A program made the translations under genes and the position numbers. Positions 36,701 to 47,235 of a stretch of DNA of 64,000 bases are shown in pieces. The stretch's first letter is position 1. Each line of letters opens with the position of its first letter. Under the pieces are notes generated by a model. It was not told the origin of the DNA and did not search any database. It saw only the letters and a program-made list of their open reading frames with translations. This DNA comes from Eudromia elegans (Eukaryota > Chordata > Aves > Tinamiformes > Tinamidae): the NCBI GenBank assembly GCA_003342815.1, contig PTEX01000003.1, positions 4,440,754-4,504,753 of the forward strand. Reading direction: 5' to 3'.

Positions 36701-38698
36701 AGCTTCCATCTGCAAAATCCACAAACAAGCTCCTGGAAAGGAAAAACAAACAAACAAGCAAAAGCAATAAGAATCTGTTGTCTTTGATATTTGGGATTCT
36801 TTTTTTTTCTTCTTTTTTCTTTTTTTTTTTTTTCTTTTTTTAAGCATCAGATGAGTTCTACAATGGAACGGGGCAGGAACAGTGTTTGTCGAGGTAGCCA
36901 TAGCTCAGTTCCTGGACTAGGAATCTGTTCACACAGTAGTTTGTAAAGGGAAACAAAATATCAGGTGATGCTTATTAATGTTTTAATGTTATCCAGTGAT
37001 AGCTGAGAATGTCTGAAACCCAAATCTTTGACTTGAAATTTAAGCCAGATTATCTTTCATTTTTGCTTTCTCCCTGATTCTGTTTTCTTTACTTCCGTAT
37101 CTACTTTTCTCTTCTGCTCTCTTCTACCCCAGTGTTGGCCTCTCCAGTAACAGAACAATTCATTCTTCAGTATTACTTTCTGAATCTCTCCAATTTTCTC
37201 TTTTCCCTTTTCTACCATTTTATTTCAGCAGTCACATAAAACAGCATGGGATAAGGCAATTCCCCTCCACATTACACCATAGCCTTAATCTGTGTTTGAT
37301 ATATGTTCTCAGTCTAGATTTCTCTGTCATGTAGTATATGATAACAATCTTTATTTCAGATTTTCAAGAGAAGGCATCATTAAGCTCTGGTGCTCCTTAC
37401 ACCAAGGTTATATTCTCTTTTCTCTCCCCTCCACATAACAGATTTCATCCTGTAATAATCATTACCAATAAATGACTGATTAAGGAGATAAACCAATGCC
37501 TCAGACCTTCATTGCCCAGCAGTGCAGTATTTCATAAGTATTCATAAGGAATGACAGTGGCAGACCAAGGACACCTTTGCATGCTGGAAACTCAGGGGCT
37601 GTGCAACTGAAGGTAAACAGAAGGCGATCACTTACTCCTGCACCTCCTTCAGGATGTAGACCAAAAAAAAAGAAAAAAAAAGGAACCGGTATATCTTTGA
37701 ACAAGGAAGCTCAAGGACTATGAAAACATCCCAAGCACCATTTTAACTTAGTGCTGTGTAGGCTGGTGCCAAAATCAAAACATTCTGAGAGAGACACAAA
37801 AGCAGGTCATCGCCTGCCTCGAGAGACAGGATGACATTTTTACTCCTACAGAGAACTAGTGCTCTAGAGATGGGGGTTCAGGTCTTGAAAACGGAGTGAT
37901 TTAATTTTTTTCTGCTCATTTGTGTAACTGTAGCACTTCAGGTGTTACGGATGGATGGAGCTTTGAGATCTTTGGGAGACACTCTGGAGCTGCAAAATCC
38001 TGGCTTCAGTATCACGTTGGCCTTGTGTCAGCATGTAGATTACATGGTGATCATTTCTGAGCAGCTGCAGGTTAGAAGGAGCGGTAGACGATGATAATGC
38101 AATAAATTTTGAGGTTTCAATGAAAGGAAAAGGGAGAATGTAACTCAATGGCCAGCAGTTCAAGAGCACTAGGACTGCAGAAGTGAGAATGGAAATAGAG
38201 TCTTCTTGCTTCATGTTCTAAGTCTGCCAGATTTTAAGAAGAAGAAGCAGAAAAATTTGTATCTTTACATCGCTGCTTGTCCTTTGACTCCTTTGACCTC
38301 CACCATCCTTTCAGTAATAATATTCTGTGACGCCTCAAACCACAGCATGCCATTCTTCTACTTTGGAAAAGAATGCTGGCTTGGCTGGCGTGGGCACTAT
38401 CTGTACCACCACAGAGTTTGCTAGTTGCTTCTATTCCTCTGGTACTTTCAGCCAAAATGTTGGAGAATGGTGTCTACAACATTCCTCCTTATTTTCTTAT
38501 TACATTCCCTGTGGTGTTGTTCTTCCTTACCCCCACCAAAAAAAAAAAAGGGGAGGAGAAAGCTTTTGACATTGCTGCTTGGAGAACTGTGCTGGCATGC
38601 ACTGTTACAGAGACATCCCTCGTTTTATACACCCAATTCCCAATTAATGCAGAAAAATGCAAATAGCAAAACAGCAATTTCTTTATAATTTAATTTGG

Positions 38699-38703
<5 letters not shown>
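33713..38703. other. Unique AT-rich stretch
   Basis: No gene was recognised in about 5 kb. The first few hundred bases may continue the Gypsy fossil but are too decayed to read. A T-rich pyrimidine tract lies at 36799-36841 and an A-rich tract at 37662-37681. Confidence 0.4.
36799..36841. repeat. Polypyrimidine (T-rich) tract
   Basis: About 43 bases of T with scattered C. It is low-complexity sequence. No exon-like frame follows it that would suggest a splice acceptor. Confidence 0.9.

Positions 38704-38730
<27 letters not shown>
38704..38730. repeat. (TA)n microsatellite
   Basis: Thirteen to fourteen uninterrupted TA units, ending just before GACAAGG. Confidence 0.98.
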
Positions 38731-39250
38731 GACAAGGAAACTGATAGACAAAAGAAACCAATTTCTGTTCTAGTACTCATGGCTAAAGAAATTGGAAAGA
38801 ATTCCCCCTGTGCAAAGAATAGAATGAGGTCTGAACATGTTTCACTCAGTTTAAACAGCCTTTCACACCTCCAGCATATCACCAAATGGAGTTGGGAAAA
38901 CCTTTGTGTGAAACCTGCCTTACCCAAATTTCTTATGCCAAAGAAGACAATTCATATCTTTGTTACTGCTGTTATGTAGAAAGCTTTAAATTTCCCAAGG
39001 ACACAATAAAAATGAGAAACCATTGTGAGACTGTAGTGTACAAGCATTTAGATAAAATGTCCAGTTGCACTACTATTATAATTTCAAACAGAATATTTCT
39101 AGAATTTTTTTTTAGATTTCATCACAAAGAGTAAAAATCTATTTTTCAGTAAGAATATCTGATTTCTCTTGCTTTTTCATGTTTTCTTATTTCTTCATTG
39201 CTTTTATTTATTTTTATTATTATTTGTTATTATTCTTTTCATTATTGCAT

Positions 39251-39332
39251 TATTATTAGCTAATAATAATGATAATATTGATATTATCAATATATCATAT
39301 TATCATATAATAATGATATTATTAGCTAATAA
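39251..39332. repeat. AT-rich dyad with repeated ATTAGCTAAT palindrome
   Basis: ATTATTAGCTAATAA occurs at 39252 and again at 39318. The sequence between is rich in GATATTATCAAT-like self-complementary blocks, so the whole can fold into one long imperfect hairpin or two small ones. Confidence 0.75.
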
Positions 39333-39903
39333 GAATGATGAAGAGGATTTAAATTACATCAGTATTTCCCTACAATATTATGGAAAGGAAAAACTCAGGC
39401 AAATGCAAAAACTTAAGCTTTATTTAAGCATACAGGTACTTTCATAGTAATCTCTTATTTACAACGGCATTAAAGCCCTGCCTTGCTTTCTACAGAAAGT
39501 ATTGTTAACAACCATTTTAGGCTGACCATTCACTCAGGACATGAAAAGCATTACTCCGCATGTATCTTCTGCCGAAAGGTCTCATCATGTGTCATATAAG
39601 TCGGAGAAAATAAAATATAAAAGATGATGAAAATTATTTTGCCTGGAATATTGACAAAGAAATAATTACAATGAACACTTCAGAAGAGTTGAAAAATAAA
39701 AATTGTTCATTCTATCTATTTTTTCATGTTAGTCATATAAAGTATTTAGAAGAATAGACATTCATGTGCTAAATCACTTGACTCTTCCTTTTGCTAATAA
39801 AACCTTCGCAGAAGAGCTTTGCTTGCACTGGTGTGGTCCTGCTTGTTCACAGTTAAAACAGAGGGTTTTGTTCATCTTTAGAGGAATGTAGAAATTCCAA
39901 GAG

Positions 39904-39972
39904 GTGAACTTTTGCTGCTAGCAAAATCAGTGGGATTTTTGCTATCGGCTTCCACAGAAACAGGATTCAGAC
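39904..39972. repeat. Possible ancient amniote interspersed repeat
   Basis: The segment AAAATCAGTGGGATTTTTGC followed by ATCGGCTTCCACAGAAACAG resembles a palindromic motif (AAGTCAATGGGAGTTTTGCC and its complement-like GACTTCAATGG...CAGGATTT) that recurs in bird and reptile genomes. The family name is not certain. Confidence 0.35.
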
Positions 39973-40128
39973 TTAATGATTTTCCTGGATGTCCTGTGTA
40001 GCCTGGTGGACTACAAATGAGCCCCCTATATTGTGTGATGCATAAGGGCAACTGTTTTTTAAGTAGGGCTGGTTATTTCTATTCTGTCTAAATGATCTTT
40101 CAAATAAATTTTAGTTCTCCACCAGTGA

Positions 40129-40129
40129 A

Positions 40130-40167
<38 letters not shown>
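40129..40167. repeat. (AAT)n microsatellite
   Basis: About twelve AAT units. Confidence 0.98.
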
Positions 40168-40168
<1 letters not shown>

Positions 40169-42546
40169 CATTCTAATTGCTTCAGTGTAGTGTCTTTTGA
40201 TTTTCAATACCAAGACTGTCCATATGTAACAGTATATAGCTGAAGATAAAGTTTCCAGCCTCCCATCCTGGACATCCAAGGCCCGATCTTGAATTGTGTT
40301 TATAGGAATAATTACTCCTTTGCCCAGTGCTGTGGTCCATCTATGAATACCTCATCTCCTCCTGAGAAGGAGGCTGTAGTTCTACTACTGGATTCTAGGT
40401 CGCAATAACCTGTGCACTTGTCAGCCTTATCCCACAAGGTTCTTTTAGGCTGAATAGTCACTGTTCTGCCAGCTGTTATGTCACAGCCTTAATGCCACAA
40501 CATAATTTACTCTATTAAATCATACGATTGAACTTTTTTAAAAGCAGCAGGTTTAATACACCTATCTTTTCTATAAGTTTGCCATCCTTCAGCTAGGATC
40601 TTGGACAGAATTTCTTTATTAGCTTTCCGAATAAATTATTCTCTTTTAATTCCATTCCCTGTCTCCTTCAGAATTTCTCTGACTGAGTTTCCTGGAGTTT
40701 TGTTTCTCCTCGGAATCGTGCCTGGGACATCCTCCCCAGGTGGGCTGAGTTTGGTAATCTCAGCAGCTGCACAGAGGTACTGCATCAAAGCAGATGGCAT
40801 TTGCGGCATGTCCTCAGCACAAATACATTCCTCCTTGCCCACGGACAGTCAGCACCTCCTAGAACTGAACACATTTTCATACTGTAAATCCCTCACCGGA
40901 TTTAAAGACACATATAAGCATATGGAATTCATAAGTAGCTAGAGAGCAGTTCAACAACCTTTAGATTTTTCCTTCAAGCTGAATATCTATAGAAATGCCA
41001 AAGCTATTATTATTATCATGTCATGTGGCCACTGGCAGCTGGGAATAATGAAGAGACCACTGCCACTTTCTCTTTGCATTGTGTTATCTTAATATATGCC
41101 TAAGGTTTGCTGGACATTTACAATTTAAAATAACCCACTGTTTCACAGCATTTTCCTGTGAGCAAAGAGATTGAATTCAAAACACATTGAGCAGAAGTAA
41201 AACATTCCAGTGCTAATAATCTTAAAATTACTAAGCTAATTAAGTTAAGGCAAGCAAATCACATTCTCTATGTTTCAATTAGATTTAAAATAAGAGGAGC
41301 TTGAAGAAAATGGATTCAGCTGTTACTTACTTAAATATGTATAAAATTTTGCATTGGAATGTCTGGGGCAAATTGCACCAATAAAAGCATGGAAACAGCT
41401 GGATGTATTTTGATGAAACGATAAAACAAAAGAAGGTAATTTCATAGGACAATCTCATATAAAAGAATTTGTAAGCGATAGTTATATTCCATTAAAAAAA
41501 TGCTTTTTTGAAAACAGTTGAAGCCAGTGACTCCTTCCCAACTTCGATGGGCTTTGGATTGGACCATGAAGGAGATACACTCCTTTGCTATTGCAGGTGT
41601 TCTTGCTACAAAAATCATTGACAAATAGCAAATGCTAAAAGACCTCAAGAATTTTGGATGCTTGGATGATTTTTGGCCAAGTTCCTGAAAAAAAAAAAAA
41701 TCTGTATCTCTGGTAAGTTTGATATATTTTGATTTTTCTGACCTGATTTTGCAGATTTCTGCAGCCACTGAACTGTTGTTCTTGGACCCTATGGCTAAAG
41801 CTCTCTCTAATGGTGAAAACTATAAACGGGATTTTCTGTATGAGAGTTCAACATAAGCCTGTATGTTAAGTCCCTCTTCGTTGTATAGATGGAATTTAAG
41901 GGTCTGGAGAAAAGGATGCTAAAACATTTTAGTGGAGAGATGAAGCAGGGTCAGTGGAGGAGAGTACAAGTGTCTGCAAAGTACAGCACTGTTTTAGCTC
42001 TCTTCATCCTAGAACACTGGCAGTCCTAAAGCAGCATAATATGGTGGGGGTTTTTGGTTTTGTGTTTGTTTTCTCTCTTTTCCTCTCTGTGGCCTTTTTC
42101 TTCACAGAGGTTATCCAGGTAGAATGGAGAATAAGGAGCTTATTTTTGTCAAAAATAACCTTAGCATTCTTTCTGGAATGCTATTTTGAGATATGTGATG
42201 ATTTTAAAAATAAGAATATTTGAAAGAGTCCAATATTCAACACAATTCAACATAGCCTGCAAACCAGTCTGGATTGTGCTTGCTGTCACCCCTAGGCATG
42301 CAGACCATTCCAAGGAGGGCAAGGACAGCCTGGTCATACTCCCAGAAATGTCATCAGAGTTGCTCTGCTACAGGGCACGGAGCAGTGAATACCACCCTGG
42401 CTCTGTTGAGGTGTTAGGCTTCCACCAGCTCTTTCATTCTCAGGGAGGCTGATGAACATTCCAGCTGACAGAACAGAAGCTGCATGGATGAAGAACTTCC
42501 TTTCCCATGAACTGTGCTGTTCTGGAGATACCATCAGCATCAGTTG

Positions 42547-42874
42547 TTATTGATACAGCTTGCAATGCATAGGCTGAAGGCAATTAAACGGGACTTCAGA
42601 GAATTGGGGTGGATGACCAGGAACTTGGGTGTGCAGGTGATCTCTTCCGTTCTCTCCGGTGCTGACAGTAACGTGGAAAGGGACAGGAGAACATAGTCTC
42701 TTAAAATATGGTTCTGTGGCTTGTGTCATCGCCAAAACCTTGGGGTTGCTCGACAACAGCAAGCCTTACATGGTACCAGGCATGCTAGCATCGGACTGGA
42801 TTCATCTTTTCCAAAGAGGGAAGAGGGCCCTGGGTCATGAGTTAGCAGGGCTTATTGACAGGGCTTCAAATTAG
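42547..42874 (+). pseudogene. CR1 ORF1 C-terminal remnant (SGNH hydrolase-like)
   Basis: One frame (42547-42696) reads RLKAIKRDFRELGWMTRNLG then VQVISSVLSGADSN. After frameshifts, WIHLFQRGKRALGHELAGLI appears, ending in DRASN and a stop at 42874. Several CR1 families encode an ORF1 protein with a PHD finger and an SGNH esterase domain. The last block carries the D-x-x-H arrangement typical of SGNH block V (here the D lies just before WIH). Only this C-terminal part survives, in at least two frames, so the product is dead. The assignment rests on recognising CR1 ORF1 wording and on its position directly upstream of ORF2. Confidence 0.7.
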
Positions 42875-43053
42875 ATACGATGGGGATGGCGTTACCATCA
42901 AGGATGCTGATGATAAGATACAGCATGGCCTACCATGTCATTCACACCAGCTTAACACCAGAGCCAGCAAAGGATGCCTGGAGAGGGAATACAGCAAAAC
43001 AGGAGAGCTGTTGAAGTCTCAGAATCAAGTTACCACTGTACCAGTTAGAATGA

Positions 43054-45700
43054 GAAGCACATTGAGAGCTCAACTCAAATGCCTCTATGTAATCACATGC
43101 CACATGGGGAATTGGAGATGCGTGTGCAGATGCATAGCCATTATTTCATTGCAATTACGGAGGGTAGGACAGCTCTCATGACTGGAACGTGGCCATGAAT
43201 ATCTTTGTGCTTTTTAGGAAGGTCAGCCTGAGAAGACAAGGTGGCGGATTTGCTCTTTACATGAGAGAGCAACTGGAATGTATGGAGCTCTGCCTAGGGA
43301 AGGACGAAGTGCAGGTTGAGAGACTGAGGGTGAGGATTAAAGGGCAGGGCAACAGGGGCAACATGGTTGTGGGAGTTTACTACAGGCCTCCCGACCAGGA
43401 TGAAGAAGTGGATGAGGGCTTCTACAGGTAGCTGCCAGAAGCCTCACAATCATAGGCCCTGGTCCTTATGGGGGACTTTAACCGCCCTGATGTCTACAGA
43501 GATGACCACACAGCCAGGAACAAACAGCTCAGGAGGTTCCTTTATTGGTTGATGAGCCAGCAAGGGGAACAGTGCTGCTAGACCTGGTACTAACACACAG
43601 AGATGGTCTAGTTGGAAATGTGAGAGTTGGGAGCAGTCTTGGTTGCAGTGATCATAGGATGTTGGAGTTCAGGATCTTGCAAGGAGGAAGCTGGGCAAGA
43701 AGGAGGATTGCAAACTTGGATTTCAAGAGAGCCAACTTTGACCAATTCAGGGACCTACTTGGAGGAATCCCTTGGGCTAAGGTCCCAGAAAGAAAGGAGA
43801 TCTGGGAGAAGTGGCTAATATTCAAGCACCACTTTCTCCAAGTTCAAAGAGAGTACACGTAATGTGGAAGAAGAGTCGAACCACTTGGGAGAAATACAGG
43901 AACACTGTCAGAGAATGCAAGGATGTGGCAAGGAAGACCAAAGCCTATTTGGAGTTATATTTAGCAAGAGATATCAGGGGCAACAGAACAAAGGGCTTCT
44001 ACAAATACATCAGCACCTAGGAAGATTAGGGAAAATGTGGGCTTGCTGCAGAATGAGATAGGTGCCTTGATGACAGAGGATGCAGAGAAGACAGAGTTAC
44101 TAAATGCCTTCTTTGCTTCTGTCTTTATTGCTAAGCCTAGTCCCCATGAACTACGGAGCCCTGACACAAGAGTGAAAGTCTGGAGGGAGGAAGACTTTCT
44201 CCTCTTCAACCAGTTTTGAGTTAGAGATTTTTAGGTAAACTAGACACCCACAGATCTGTGGACCACTATGGGATGTACCTGTGGGTGCTGAGGAAATTGG
44301 GAGGCGTTACTGCACAGCTACACTCTGTCATCTTCAAGAGATCATGGAGAATGGGAGAACTGCCAGACGACTGGAAAAATGACAATGTCACTGCAGCCTT
44401 CAAAAAGGGCAAGAAGGAGGATCCGGGAAGTGACAGGTCAATCCGTCTCCATTCCATCCCTAGAAAGGTGGTGGAGCAGCTCATCCTCGAGATCATCTCT
44501 AGACAGGTCAAAGAAAAGGTGATCAGGAGTAGTCAGCACGGATTTACCAAGGGAAAGTCTTGTTTAAACAACCTGATTTGGTTGGTTACCTGATAGAATG
44601 GGGTTTAACCTAATCCCCCTTCTACGATGGGATGACTGAGTAGATGGATGAGGGGAGAGCCGTGGATGTTGTCTACCTTGACTTCAGCAAGGTTTTTGAC
44701 ATTTCCAATAACATCCTCACATGGAAGCTCAGGAAGTGTGGGGTAGATGAGTGGGCAGTGAGGTGGATTGAGAACTGGCTGGATGGCAGAGCTCAGAGGG
44801 TCATGATAAATGGTGCCGAGTCTAGTTGGAGGCCTGTGGCCAATGGTGTCTCCCAGGAATCAGTACTGGGCCCAGTCCTGTTCAACTTGTTTGTCAATGA
44901 CTTGGGATGAGAGGATGGAGTGCACTCTCACCAATTTTGCAGGTGATACAAAACTGAGTGGAGTGACTGACACTCTAGAAAGCTGTGCTGCCATTCAGAG
45001 GGATCTGGACAGGATGGAGAGTTGGGCAGAGAGGAATCTCATCAGAATGAACAAAGACAAGTCCAGGGTCCTGCACCTGGGCAGGAATAACCCCAGGCAC
45101 CAGTACAGATTAGGGGCTGACCTGCTGGAAAAGAGCTCTGCGGAGAGGGATCTGGGAGTCCTGGTTGACAACAAGCTCCCCATGAGGCAGCCATGTGCCC
45201 TCGTGGCCAAGAAGGCCGATGGGATCCTGACCTGCATGAGGAGCGTCCAGCAGGTGGAGGGAGGGGATCCTGCCCCTCTTCTCAGCCCTGGTGAGGCCGC
45301 ACCTGGAGTATTGTGGGCAGGTCTGGGCTCTCCAGGGCAAGAGGGGCTGGGAGCTGCTAGAGAGGGTCCAGGGTAGAGTGACAAAGATGATTAAGGGACT
45401 GGAGCACCTATCCTATGAGGAAAGACTAAGGGAGCTGGGCCTGTTTAGCCTGGAGAATGTAATGGGGGCAAACCCTTCTTGCAGGTGGCCAGCGATAGGA
45501 CAAAGTAATGGGTGCAAGTTGAAACAGAGGAAGTTTCATCTCTGTATGAGGAAGAATTTATTTCCTGTGAGGCTGACAGAGCCCTGGAACAGGCTGCCCA
45601 GAGAGGTTGTGGAGTCTCTCCTGTGGAGGTATTCAAAACCTGCCTGGATGCCACCCTGTGCCCATGCTCTAGGTGTTCCTGCTTGAGAAGGAGGGTTGGA
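43054..45700 (+). pseudogene. CR1 ORF2 (endonuclease and reverse transcriptase), broken
   Basis: The remnant starts near QLKCLY and HMGN, followed by HDWN and RRQGGGFALYMREQ. The endonuclease then shows MVVGVYYRPPDQDEEVDE, LMGDFNRPDV (catalytic Asp) and LGCSDHRMLEFRI (the SDH motif). RT follows: RSSQHGFTKGKSCLNNL, then motif [11 protein letters not shown] with its first aspartate kept. Motif B is changed to [10 protein letters not shown] (canonical [10 protein letters not shown]). Motif C is FAGDTKLSG instead of FADD, which removes a metal-binding aspartate. The C-terminal part reads [32 protein letters not shown] and [12 protein letters not shown]. Stops lie at 43429 and beyond, with frameshifts near 43545, 44600, 44910 and 45250. 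A working ORF2 nicks target DNA and primes cDNA synthesis there; this copy cannot. Confidence 0.93.
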
Positions 45701-45748
45701 CTAGGTGATCTCTTGAGATTCTTTCCAACCTCAACTACTGTGTGATAA

Positions 45749-46210
45749 TGCTACTGTTGTGGTACCATGATGGTCCTTCACTTGTTATTCTGTTCTATTA
45801 TTCCAAAAAGGCACTAGTGAGACAGAATATCCAATATACAGAAAATGTTCGTTTCTGGGATAAGTGTTCCAGCCACATCTAGACCAAAAGCAAATTACCT
45901 TCTGCCATGGAGGAATTGAACAGGAATGGACAGATCACGTATGTCAACAACTGGTTATGTAGCTGGTATCACCAACAGGGATTTGTTTTTTATTGATCAT
46001 GGAACAATCAAGAACTGCTATGAAGAGATATTTTCCATCTGATAATGTGTTTCAAAAATATCTTTCCCAACAGGCTGGGCAACTTGTTGAGAAGAGCTTT
46101 AAATTAGGAGTGATGGGGCAGGGAAACAACAGCCCTCAGCAACATGAGGAAGAGTTGGACTGGGTCATCCATCAAAGGGTGCAGGGTGTTGTGGACAGGG
46201 AAGAGACCTT
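45749..46210. other. Unique stretch after the CR1
   Basis: No recognisable element or gene. A short open frame at 45993-46214 has no known domain. Confidence 0.45.
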
Positions 46211-46293
46211 GTAATTATAATATATATTATATATATATAAAATATATATTAATTATAATATATATATTATATATATAATTATGTATTAATATA
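46211..46293. repeat. AT-only tract with internal duplication
   Basis: Almost pure A and T. A block beginning TTATAATATATAT is present twice about 39 bp apart. It could arise by slippage, and it may extrude a cruciform because most of it is self-complementary. Confidence 0.85.
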
Positions 46294-46504
46294 GAGCTGA
46301 AGGGGGCCAACTTCAGGAATATGCAAACAAATGTGCAAGTATCTGTAGGGAAAGTTCTCATTCCTTTCCTAGGAAATGCACAGGAGTGGCTGCCCCCCTG
46401 AAGTGCCTGTACACAAACACATGCAGCATAGGGGAGAAAAAAACATGAGCAATTAATTAGTTTGAAGAAAAGCTCTTATGCTGTAATGGTGACTGAATAG
46501 CAGC

Positions 46505-46567
46505 ATAGGTTGCCCAGATTGGTTATGACATCTCCATCCTTGGAGATATTCAAAACCTGACTGGACA
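46505..46567 (+). mobile_element. Short CR1 internal fragment
   Basis: GTTGCCCAGATTGGTTATGA, then CATCTCCATCCTTGGAGATA and TTCAAAACCTGACTGGACA match the CR1 ORF2 C-terminus (the [15 protein letters not shown] region) at nucleotide level. Only about 60 bp are recognisable. It lies 750 bp after the long CR1 and in the same orientation, but it repeats a part that copy already has, so it is a separate insertion. Confidence 0.7.
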
Positions 46568-46807
46568 GAATCCAAGGCAAGAGCTATGAGGAGAACCTTT
46601 CCTTCCTTCATACAGGGTGCAGTCCAAGTTACCTCTTAGCCTTTCAGGATCATGCTTATGTCCAAGACACTGGCCAAAGAGAGTCAAGAGAATCGATCTT
46701 TCTGCTCCATTCATTTGGCTCACAAGCTTCATGACAGCACCACTGAAGGTTCCGATTTCATATTAAGGCCTGCTGTTCAAACTGAAATGGAGAAAGAGCA
46801 GCAAGCA

Positions 46808-47235
46808 AGAAAGGAGGCACTGTTAGAGATTCAGTTTTCCTGTGGAATATGCCTACAAACTGGGGCTCAAGATCTGGGTAAGATGGAGGCGGAGAGGAAT
46901 CCACAGCTGGAAGGAGGATGGGAGAAGGAGACGAGTTTTATTTTAAACATATGTACTAATCATGGCACAGAAGAGAAAAAAGGGTGGGAAACTGCAGCTG
47001 GGAGGGGGAGGGCAGACAGAGGCGCTGATGATTATTGTAGATATATTTATTAAATCATTGCTTCAAGCAGGGAACCAGGGTGGGAATATGCAGCTGGAAG
47101 GTGGAGGGCAAGGGGAAAGCAGCAATTTTATATTCAGTGTTTGCACTGAGCAGGACTCAGGATGGGGACCAGGGGTACAGTCTTGCAGCTGGAGGTGGGA
47201 GTGCCACAGGAGAACGCGGGTTCCTAGGCCTGTCA
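46808..47235. repeat. Degenerate minisatellite, period about 91-96 bp
   Basis: CAGCTGG- or CAGCTGGGAGG-type unit starts occur at 46904, 46995, 47091 and 47186, giving periods of 91, 96 and 95 bp. Each unit then has a purine-rich block, a T/A-rich middle (TTTTATTTTAAACATATGT, ATTATTGTAGATATATTTAT, TTTTATATTCAGTGTTTGC) and a closing GGGTGGGAA-like block. A partial, more diverged unit precedes 46904 and a partial one follows 47186. Frames of 100-133 codons run through the array because unit length is often near a multiple of three; they show no known domain. Confidence 0.8.

Larger units (their letters stand above)
38731..42539. other. Unique AT-rich stretch with a hairpin and one ancient repeat piece
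   Basis: It contains an AT-rich dyad at 39251-39332, an (AAT)n microsatellite at 40129-40167 and a possible ancient interspersed repeat at 39904-39972. No gene was recognised. The start of the CR1 at about 42540 is not sharply defined, and the 300 bp before it may include more of its 5' region. Confidence 0.45.
42540..45748 (+). mobile_element. Long CR1 LINE copy, 3.2 kb, with ORF1 end and ORF2
   Basis: This plus-strand CR1 runs from within ORF1 to its 3' end (GGTTGGACTAGGTGATCTCT then TTCCAACCTCAACTACTGTG). It is broken by many stops and frameshifts. Readable blocks are the SGNH-type C-terminus of ORF1 (42547-42874), the endonuclease (about 43054-43860) and the reverse transcriptase with its C-terminal region (about 44258-45700). 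Full-length CR1 elements are about 4.5 kb, so roughly the first third is missing or unrecognisable. Small internal deletions are also visible, for example after LGLFSLEN near 45455. The degree of decay indicates an older insertion than the one at 17.3 kb. It is inactive. Confidence 0.95.
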
